From positions 1 through 12,042 of the forward strand of contig WBXE01000057.1 in NCBI GenBank assembly GCA_008932955.1: DNA of 12,042 bases, read 5' to 3'. A model generated the notes under the pieces. That model did not search any database, was not told the origin of the DNA, and was given only the letters and a program-made list of their open reading frames with translations. Shown here piece after piece: positions 6,822-12,042 of the stretch. This DNA is from Verrucomicrobiota bacterium. GTDB taxonomy: Bacteria > Verrucomicrobiota > Verrucomicrobiia > Verrucomicrobiales > Akkermansiaceae. Positions within the stretch are counted from its first letter, which is position 1, and each line of letters begins with the position of its first letter. Both the position numbers and the translations under genes were made by a program.

Positions 6822-9359
6822 ATGCCCATGTCCAGGATTGTTTGTCCATCAGTTATCGCCCATGTGTTAGGTTCCGCTCTCGCAGCCGCCGCGCCCGCTG
6901 CGGCCCTCGTCACTGCAACCGGATTCCCTGGCATCACCATTCCTACCGCCACCACCCTCAAACTCGCCGCTCCCAGCACCCCGCCGGGCGGTATGGCACC
7001 CACCGCTCTGGCCTTTGATGAGCAAGGCCGCGTTTACCTTACCGAATGCTCCAGCAGTGGCGGCGCAGCAGTACACGGGCACCAGCCTCCGGCGTGGTAT
7101 CTCGACGACCTCGCCGTGCAGACCCCCGCCGACCGTCTCGCGCTGGTGGAAAAATGGCGGGACCGCATGCCACAGACTGATCCGGCAGGAAAATCGGGGC
7201 GGGTGCGGCGTCTGACGGATGTGGATGGCGACGGGCTCTTTGAAAAATCCACCATCCTTGCCGAGGGCTTCAAGCCCCCCCTCGGCGGCCTCTTTGCCAA
7301 TCAGGGCGGCATATATCTCGCCGCCATACCCAAACTCTGGCTGCTGCCCAATGCCAACGGCGATGCCGTGGCAGACCCACGCCAACCCCTGCTGGATGGC
7401 TTCGGCTTGCGCCTTTCCCCTGCTGGCCACGATTTACACGGCTTCACCCTCGGCCCGGACGGCCGCCTCTATGGCACCATGGGCGACCGCGGCTTGAGCG
7501 TCACCACCAAGGATGGCAAAACCGCAGCCTATCCCAACCAAGGCTGCGCCTTCCGCCTCGAGATCGACGGCAGCGGCTTCGAGGTTTTTCACACGGGTTT
7601 GCGCGACCCCAAGGGCATCGCCTTCGACGCCCTCGGCAATGCCTTCACCGTGGAAGGTGCTTCGGGCCTCGGCGAAGCGGCCCGCCTCATCTATCTGGTT
7701 GAGGGTGGCGACTCCGGTTGGCGCATGGAATACCAGACGTTGCACGACTTCCACCAGCAAATCGGCTTGGCCGAGGTGCCGCCCACCCCCTGGAGCGACG
7801 GCCACATGGGCGAGCTCCAGCACGAGCTCCAACCCGCCTATATCCTCCCGCCAGCCGCCCAGCTCACCGGCCAACCCCTCGGCCTAACCATCCACCCTGG
7901 CACCGGCTTACTCGAAGGCGAAGCCGGCCGCTTGCTCATTTGCGAACAAGCCGCCGATACTGCCCATTCCGGCATCGGCTCCTATCAAATTGAGCCGGCT
8001 GGCGCAGGCATGCAACTAAGCAACTCCCGGCCCCTACTGCGGGGGCTGGCCGCCACTGCCGCCCAATACTCGTGGGACGGGCGGCTCTGCTTCACCGCCA
8101 CCGGCAAGCGACCGCTCTACGCCCTCGACGCGGGGTCCCACACCTGGCATGCTGCGGAAGCCGCGACTGCCTCCAAACTCAGCCGCAATGGCTTCGACCA
8201 ACGCGAGTCCGCAGAGCTCGCCCAGTTGCTCCGCCATCCGGATGCACGCATCCGCCTGCACGCCCAAATCGCCCTCACCCGCCTGCCCGACGCCTTGTCG
8301 TGCTTCGTCGCCGCCACCGCCTCCAGCGATCTGCTGGAACGGGTCCACGGGATTTGGGGTCTGGGCATTCTCGCCCGACGCGGGGCCGGTTCGCCGGTGG
8401 CCAGCCACGGTGGCTTCGGCGCCATTCCCGACAACAAACTCAGCCTCGCCGCCGGCCAATACCTCGCCGGCTTGCTCAAACACCCCGATTCGGAAACCCG
8501 CGCCCAAGTCGCCCGCGCCATCGGCGACGCTCAAAACCAGTTTGCCCGTCCCCAGAATGTTAGGGGAGGCAGCACAGCGCAGCCGCCGGGTGCATTCATC
8601 ACCGCTGCGGGCCTGCCGCTGGCCAGCCTGCTCTTCGACGAATCCCCGCGTGTGAGCTACTTTGCCGCCATCGCCATCGGCAAACTCAAGGAGCTCGGCT
8701 TCTACGGCCCAATCTGCGATTTCCTCAAGGCCAACAACAACCGCGACGCCTACCTGCGCCACGCCGGCACCTACGCCCTTCAGCACCTCGCGACGGATCA
8801 TCCAGGCATGCTCACCGGCCTCGAACAGCACCCAGCACCGGCCGTGCGCCTCGCTGCCAGCGTCGCCTTGCGCCGCATGCTCGATCCGGCGGTCGCCACT
8901 TTCATCCATGATGCCGATGTGGTGGTGGCCGACGAGGCGATCCGCGCCGTCACGGATTTGTCAATGGATGCGGTGCGCGGGCCGCTGGCCAACCTGCTCG
9001 ACGACCTCGCCGCCCGCCCCTGGCAACCGTTCATGCTGCGCCGTCTCATCCACAACGCCTACCACCTCGGCAGCCCCGCCAACGCCGCCCGCCTTCTCAA
9101 ACTCGTCGGCGATCCCGCCATCCCCGTGGAAATTCAGCAGGAATGCCTGCGCCTGCTTGCCCTTTGGTGCGAGCCCCCGCCCGTTGATCAAGTTACCGGT
9201 TGCTGGCGGCCGCTGGCCAAACGTGAGGCCGCCGAGATCACTCCCGCCCTGCGCGCCGAGCTGCCGCGCCTTTTCAAGCTCGACAGCCTGATCCGCTCCG
9301 CCGCGCTGGACCTCGCCAAACAATATAAGCTCCCCGTTGCGGAGCTGCCGCCTCGTTAG
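6822..9359 (+). CDS. Secreted PVC-type beta-propeller / HEAT-repeat protein, no cytochrome domain
   Basis: The 845-aa product starts with a short positively charged segment and a hydrophobic Ala-rich stretch (about 10-30), a likely signal peptide. Residues 45-445 match the N-terminal propeller of the 'membrane-bound dehydrogenase' proteins abundant in Planctomycetes and Verrucomicrobia: ALAFDEQGRVYLTE (62-75), RVRRLTDVDGDGLFE (127-141) with a calcium-loop-like DxDxDG, HGFTLGPDGRLYGTMGDRG (206-224), FHTGLRDPKGIAFD (256-269) and DSGWRMEYQ (297-305). From about 460 to 845 are HEAT-type helical repeats (RHPDARIRLHAQIAL, KHPDSETRAQVARAI, DESPRVSYFAAIAIG). No CxxCH motif occurs, although many relatives end in a heme domain. 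The enzymatic role is unproven. An in-frame GTG at 6651 would add 57 unlikely residues before the signal peptide; ATG at 6828 is a near alternative start. Confidence 0.8.
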   Translation: MPMSRIVCPSVIAHVLGSALAAAAPAAALVTATGFPGITIPTATTLKLAAPSTPPGGMAPTALAFDEQGRVYLTECSSSGGAAVHGHQPPAWYLDDLAVQTPADRLALVEKWRDRMPQTDPAGKSGRVRRLTDVDGDGLFEKSTILAEGFKPPLGGLFANQGGIYLAAIPKLWLLPNANGDAVADPRQPLLDGFGLRLSPAGHDLHGFTLGPDGRLYGTMGDRGLSVTTKDGKTAAYPNQGCAFRLEIDGSGFEVFHTGLRDPKGIAFDALGNAFTVEGASGLGEAARLIYLVEGGDSGWRMEYQTLHDFHQQIGLAEVPPTPWSDGHMGELQHELQPAYILPPAAQLTGQPLGLTIHPGTGLLEGEAGRLLICEQAADTAHSGIGSYQIEPAGAGMQLSNSRPLLRGLAATAAQYSWDGRLCFTATGKRPLYALDAGSHTWHAAEAATASKLSRNGFDQRESAELAQLLRHPDARIRLHAQIALTRLPDALSCFVAATASSDLLERVHGIWGLGILARRGAGSPVASHGGFGAIPDNKLSLAAGQYLAGLLKHPDSETRAQVARAIGDAQNQFARPQNVRGGSTAQPPGAFITAAGLPLASLLFDESPRVSYFAAIAIGKLKELGFYGPICDFLKANNNRDAYLRHAGTYALQHLATDHPGMLTGLEQHPAPAVRLAASVALRRMLDPAVATFIHDADVVVADEAIRAVTDLSMDAVRGPLANLLDDLAARPWQPFMLRRLIHNAYHLGSPANAARLLKLVGDPAIPVEIQQECLRLLALWCEPPPVDQVTGCWRPLAKREAAEITPALRAELPRLFKLDSLIRSAALDLAKQYKLPVAELPPR

Positions 9360-9549
9360 CGGCCGCGCAAGAAGTGAGCCACAGGGGTTCATCCGCAAAC
9401 TCGCAGTGGCAGTGATGGCCCGGCTCCAGAAAGACGCGCATCTCGCTGGCCTTGGCCACAGTTCCGTCTAGCACCGGGCGCCAGCAGCCCTGGCTGAAGG
9501 GCTCGGGGATCGCGACCGTCCCGCATTCGGTGAAAGCGGTGTTTTTCGA
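9360..9549 (-). other. Open but unrecognised reading frame between two genes
   Basis: These 190 nt lie between the stop of the HEAT protein and the stop of the cysteine-rich fragment. On the minus strand one frame stays open from 9549 through 9277, reading for instance TVAIPEPFSQGCWRPVLDG and then FLEPGHHCHCEF. It directly follows a stop codon in the same frame as the fragment at 9550-9987. There is no convincing start codon except one far inside, and I recognise no family. It may be the decayed 3' part of the same gene or non-coding. Confidence 0.25.
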
Positions 9550-9987
9550 TCAAAATCGATTGTAGCAGTAAGCGCATACTTTCCCACCACGCGGGCGACT
9601 GTATAGGAGCTTTCCGCAGTCTCGGCAGATTCCGAAAAGCGCGTAGAGCGTCCCTAGGCAGTAGCAGATTTTGCATTTTATCTGTTGTTTCGTCGTGAGT
9701 TTGAGTCTCATTTTTGAGTTGATGATCGGGCGGATGCCGCCGGTGACGGGGTCCGGCGGGGAAAAGCCGAGTGTACCGTGCTTGTCAGATCGCTTGCCAG
9801 TGGCGATGGACGTCGAGTGTGGGGGGCTGAGCGCGGGCTGATGGGTGGCGATGTTGCCCATCACACCCTGCTCGGAAAAGCGCGCGAGCTGGGGCGTCTT
9901 CCCGGCATTGAGCAGCGGGTGGATGACCTTCCAATCGGCGGCATCCCTACCGACGAGGAGAACCTTGTGGGGCGATACAGTGGACAC
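9550..9987 (-). pseudogene. Truncated alkaline phosphatase/phosphodiesterase-family fragment with foreign Cys-rich tail
   Basis: From a GTG at 9985-9987 the frame codes 145 aa. Residues 7-89 (HKVLLVGRDAADWKVIHPLL, then GKTPQLARFSEQGVMGN, then TSIATGKRSDKHGTLGF and PDPVTGGIRPI) match the N-terminus of the type I phosphodiesterase/nucleotide pyrophosphatase family in its large PVC form, which normally runs several hundred residues further. Here the similarity stops after GGIRPI, so all later metal ligands are missing. Even within the kept part some positions look odd, such as RDAADW where relatives commonly have WDAADW. The last 53 codons (ATG at 9709-9711 onward) are unrelated: basic, with C105xxC108xC110, C121xxC124 and C138xxC141, and AT-rich. 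The tail could be a separate small zinc-ribbon-like ORF. The GTG start has no Shine-Dalgarno. Confidence 0.7.
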
Positions 9988-10092
9988 GTTAAAGGAGGTG
10001 TTTCTTAGGAGATGGCGGAGAAACCGTGGCGCGACATTCTTACACGTCGAAATGCCCCCTTGAGAACAAGCAAAATTTTGGCCAAACCGAGG

Positions 10093-10134
10093 CAAATGTG
10101 ACAAATCCGCCCAAAAATGGGACGAATCCGCCCA
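10093..10134. repeat. Two tandem 21-bp repeats
   Basis: CAAATGTGACAAATCCGCCCA (10093-10113, one base over the quoted core shared by both copies) is followed directly by a copy at 10114-10134 that matches at 18 of 21 positions. The shared core is AATCCGCCCA preceded by GAC. The 21-bp period equals two helical turns, so a protein-binding site is possible, but a simple tandem duplication is enough to explain it. Confidence 0.5.
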
Positions 10135-10195
10135 GATGACGGTTTTCGACCTCCCCTGCCGCAGCTCAAAACCGGGGCTAGCCGGATCCATCGGC

Positions 10196-10301
10196 GGAGC
10201 GCTGGCTTCAGCCGGCGTGCCCATGGGACGCGCAAAGAACAAGCCGCCAAGCGCCCACCCTTGCTCTGCGCATGGGCAATGCCGGCTAAAGCCAGCGCTC
10301 C
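10196..10301. repeat. REPIN-like inverted pair of palindromic repeats
   Basis: The left arm 10196-10225 (GGAGCGCTGGCTTCAGCCGG then CGTGCCCATG) is matched in inverse by 10271-10301, with one C/T substitution and one small indel near the end. The spacer is 45 nt. Each arm is itself an imperfect hairpin, GCTGGCT facing AGCCGGC. Two REP-like hairpins in opposite orientation around a short spacer is the REPIN arrangement, usually mobilised by a RAYT transposase; none is in this window. Confidence 0.65.
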
Positions 10302-10355
10302 CATAGAGCTGCACCTTAAAGCCGGCGATGTGGGGATTTTTCCGCTGTCGCCCAG

Positions 10356-10375
10356 CGACGACTTTATTGTCGTCG
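10356..10375. repeat. 7-bp hairpin, CGACGAC/GTCGTCG
   Basis: CGACGAC (10356-10362) pairs with GTCGTCG (10369-10375) around the loop TTTATT. It is isolated in gene-poor DNA and no T-tract follows on either strand. Function is unknown. Confidence 0.4.
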
Positions 10376-10437
10376 TGCGGAAGGACCGGCCATGAAGCAG
10401 CGCCTTCGGCACCTACCCATGGGCCACCCTTCCGCTA

Positions 10438-10457
10438 CCACCACACGAATGTGGTGG
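10438..10457. repeat. 8-bp hairpin, CCACCACA/TGTGGTGG
   Basis: CCACCACA (10438-10445) pairs perfectly with TGTGGTGG (10450-10457) around a CGAA tetraloop. It is another member of the assortment of intergenic palindromes here, with no sign of a terminator T-tract. Confidence 0.5.
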
Positions 10458-10534
10458 CTCCTCAGACAGTTGGTCTGTCCCTTAGTCGATCTTAAGATGG
10501 CCGCGGGCGCGGAGCGTGGCGGCGCCAACAGGGC

Positions 10535-10648
10535 CATCTCGTGCGGGCGCTCGATCGTCTAGGCGAGGCGCGCGAACTCGACGGGTTTGAGCAGGTAATC
10601 GAGGGCTTTGGCCTCAAAGGTGCCAATCGCGTGTTCGGAGCGAACGCC
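10535..10648 (-). pseudogene. Remnant of a LytTR-type response regulator receiver domain
   Basis: On the minus strand 10562-10648 reads SEHAIGTFEAKALDYLLKPV followed by EFARLA. This is the alpha4-beta5-alpha5 end of a response regulator receiver domain; HAI.AFE..ALDYLLKPV is especially typical of LytR/AlgR-type regulators, and the Lys of LLKP is the conserved signalling lysine. The reading then meets TAG at 10559-10561, where relatives often have a Gln or Arg codon, and continues in frame as TIERPHEM. No phospho-acceptor Asp region lies upstream (a stop comes at 10655-10657) and no LytTR DNA-binding domain lies downstream, so this is a broken fragment of about 37 codons. Confidence 0.65.
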
Positions 10649-10657
10649 GTGGGGTCA

Positions 10658-10716
10658 GTCCCGCTTTTCGAGCATTTGGGCCTCGCTTTCCCACCATCAT
10701 GCTCGAAAAGCGGGAC
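10658..10716. repeat. 18-bp perfect inverted repeat at the mfd start
   Basis: GTCCCGCTTTTCGAGCAT (10658-10675) is exactly matched in inverse by 10699-10716, with a 23-nt spacer. The similarity extends outward as GGTC(A/G) on both flanks, giving 22 of 23. The right arm begins with the ATG proposed as the mfd start. As RNA it would form a strong stem-loop at the 5' end of the message. Confidence 0.75.
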
Positions 10717-12042
10717 CGACCCTCATCGCACCTGGCAAGTGCCGCTCCGTGCATTGCTCTTGTGGGCAATTCGCATCTGGCCTATGTCTCGGGCGTGGCC
10801 CAATCGGACCCCCGCATTAACGGCTGGCTGTGCCGCGCCGTCAACCAACCGGAAATCACCGCGCGCCTGGCCCCGTTGGTCACTGGAGCGGTGGAGGTCG
10901 TGCTTGATCATGCGGCGGAGGCGTCGCACGGGTTTCTGGCGGCGCTGGTGGTGATGGCGGCCAAGGCCTGCAAAAAGTCGCGACTGTGGTTGGTGTGCGA
11001 CCAGCCGCGTCGCCGCGAACGCCTCGCTGCGGAGCTCGAACTCTGGGGCGTCGAAGCGCTGGTACTCCCAGAAGGCCCCGCCGTCGCTGGCGAGGGTGCC
11101 ATCGCCGATCCGGAATCCGCCGCGGAATGGTTTGCAGTGTTGGAAATTCTCGCCCGCGCGGAGGGTTGCGCCGTCATCTGTGGCAGCGAGGCATTTGCCG
11201 GCAAAGCCCCGTCCCCCGCCGCCCTGCGCGCCAGCCGCACGCCGCTCACGCCCGGCTCGCAGATGGATCCCGCCGCGCTGGCTCGCACTCTAACGGAACA
11301 TGGCTACGAGCGGTTTCCCAGCGTGGCGGCGCGGGGGCAATTTGCGGTGCGGGGCGGCATCGTCGATTTGTTTGCCTGGCAGGCGCCCAAGCCATTGCGC
11401 TTGGAATTTTTCGACACCGAGCTGGAGTCGATCCGTGAATTCGACCTCGATTCGCAGGCGTCCACCACGAAATTGGCGGCGGCGGATTTGCTGTTGGCCG
11501 AGCCATCGGTGGAGGCGACGGTGGACGACTACCGGCGGGCGGGCGACCTGGTAATTTCCTTCAACGCGGAGATTGCCAGGCCGGACTTGCGGATTTTGGA
11601 GGCGGCGGCCGAGTTCAACAGCGAGGAGGATTTTTCGCTGGCGTGCTTTGGCAGTCCGTTCGGCACCTTTGAAGCCGGGGATTTCATCTTGGAAGAAGCC
11701 CGCCGCGAACGGTTTTTCCGCCAGCTCAACGAGTGGCAACGCGAGGGCTGGGAGGTGGCGATGGTGTTTGGCAATAAAGGCGAGGAAGAGCGCTTCACCG
11801 AACTCGCCGGCAAACAGCTCGAACGCGATCTTGGCCTCATCCCAATCCGCGGCGAGTTGTTAGCCGGATTCACCGTGCCCATCCTCAAGCTCGCGGTGCT
11901 GTCGTCATCCGAGTTGTTCGGTCGCTACCGCGCGCCGGGCATGGCCCGGCGTTCCACCCTGGAAAAAGCCCGTGCCGCCCGTGCCCGCACCACCGTCGAT
12001 GAAATGGAGGAGGGCGATTTGGTGGTCCACTACGAATATGGC
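10699..12042 (+). CDS. mfd: Transcription-repair coupling factor Mfd, N-terminal part (runs off window)
   Basis: The frame is open from 10591 to the window end; from the ATG at 10699 it gives 448 residues without a stop. Mfd recognises RNA polymerase stalled at a lesion, releases it by ATP-driven translocation and recruits UvrA. The visible part covers the UvrB-homology module: HGFLAALVVMAAK (77-89), LWLVCDQPRRRERLAAELE (96-114), then the hallmark GQFAVRGGIVDLF (213-225) with LRLEFFDTELESIREFD (233-249), and later FTVPILKLAVLSSSELFGR (391-409). The RNA polymerase interacting domain begins at the very end (DEMEEGDLVVHYEYG, 434-448). The helicase motors lie outside the window. The start is uncertain: the ATG sits inside an inverted repeat and encodes MLEKRDRP from it; GTG at 10762 is an alternative. 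No Shine-Dalgarno precedes either. Confidence 0.9.
   Translation, partial: MLEKRDRPSSHLASAAPCIALVGNSHLAYVSGVAQSDPRINGWLCRAVNQPEITARLAPLVTGAVEVVLDHAAEASHGFLAALVVMAAKACKKSRLWLVCDQPRRRERLAAELELWGVEALVLPEGPAVAGEGAIADPESAAEWFAVLEILARAEGCAVICGSEAFAGKAPSPAALRASRTPLTPGSQMDPAALARTLTEHGYERFPSVAARGQFAVRGGIVDLFAWQAPKPLRLEFFDTELESIREFDLDSQASTTKLAAADLLLAEPSVEATVDDYRRAGDLVISFNAEIARPDLRILEAAAEFNSEEDFSLACFGSPFGTFEAGDFILEEARRERFFRQLNEWQREGWEVAMVFGNKGEEERFTELAGKQLERDLGLIPIRGELLAGFTVPILKLAVLSSSELFGRYRAPGMARRSTLEKARAARARTTVDEMEEGDLVVHYEYG

Larger units (their letters stand above)
9988..10698. other. 711-nt gene-poor region of repeats and gene remnants
   Basis: No intact gene is supported here. The region contains a 2 x 21-bp tandem repeat (10093-10134), a REPIN-like inverted pair (10196-10301), two simple hairpins (10356-10375, 10438-10457), a LytTR-type response regulator remnant (10535-10648) and the left arm of an 18-bp inverted repeat. 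Open frames that cross it run through the palindromes and encode low-complexity Arg/Pro/Ala-rich peptides. The sequence looks like accumulated debris upstream of mfd, and the mfd promoter must lie in or near it. Confidence 0.6.

Noticed and set aside
8034..8909. 291-codon minus-strand frame inside the HEAT-protein gene
   Set aside because: It is a mirror frame of a high-GC coding gene, Gly/Glu-rich with no recognisable domain, while the plus strand has clear repeats.
9986..10085. Plus-strand AAAGGAGGTG and AGGAGATG as a small gene start
   Set aside because: The frame beginning at the ATG near 10011 ends after about 25 codons with no recognisable features, and it overlaps the start of the minus-strand fragment.
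10117..10395. 92-codon plus-strand frame in the repeat region
   Set aside because: It runs through both REPIN-like arms and a hairpin, and most of it is Arg/Pro/Ala-rich. Its last 25 codons look more protein-like but are too short to support a gene.
10541..10954. 137-codon plus-strand frame
   Set aside because: It is antisense to the receiver-domain remnant and then overlaps mfd in the wrong frame.

Overview
The window looks like chromosomal DNA from a high-GC member of the Verrucomicrobiota. Three things point there: a large PVC-type propeller/HEAT protein, a lexA gene preceded by a perfect TGTTC-N4-GAACA box (the LexA motif I recall for Verrucomicrobia), and many dispersed palindromic repeats between genes. 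No RNA gene, CRISPR array, transposase or phage gene is visible.

Layout. 1-57: two tandem hairpins downstream of the first gene. 58-1476 (-): a long nitronate monooxygenase/2-nitropropane dioxygenase-like flavoprotein. 1631-2725 (+): hemW from a TTG start with a good ribosome binding site, followed 40 nt later by a cyclophilin-type peptidyl-prolyl isomerase (2766-3308). 3309-3545: an intergenic stretch with a compound palindrome. 3574-4212 (+): lexA with an overlapping array of LexA half-sites just before the start codon. 4257-5153 (-): a TPR protein that overlaps or almost touches recO (5189-5785, -). 5909-6577 (+): a diverged N-formylglutamate amidohydrolase-like protein. 6822-9359 (+): an 845-aa secreted PVC propeller/HEAT protein without the cytochrome domain many relatives carry. 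9360-10698: no intact gene. It holds a truncated alkaline phosphatase/phosphodiesterase-family fragment with an unrelated low-GC cysteine-rich tail, a REPIN-like inverted pair, other palindromes, a 2 x 21-bp tandem repeat and a remnant of a LytTR-type response regulator. 10699-12042 (+): the N-terminal third or so of mfd, running off the window end; its first ATG lies in one arm of an 18-bp inverted repeat.

How the genes fit together. Three DNA damage genes (lexA, recO, mfd) lie within 9 kb but are not one operon. lexA very likely regulates itself. recO and the TPR gene look translationally coupled, and hemW and the isomerase probably share a transcript. The other genes are housekeeping or envelope functions with no clear common pathway.

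I see no clear new multi-gene system. The most informative points are the lexA half-site array, the eroded region 9360-10698, and the repeat that appears to supply the start of mfd.
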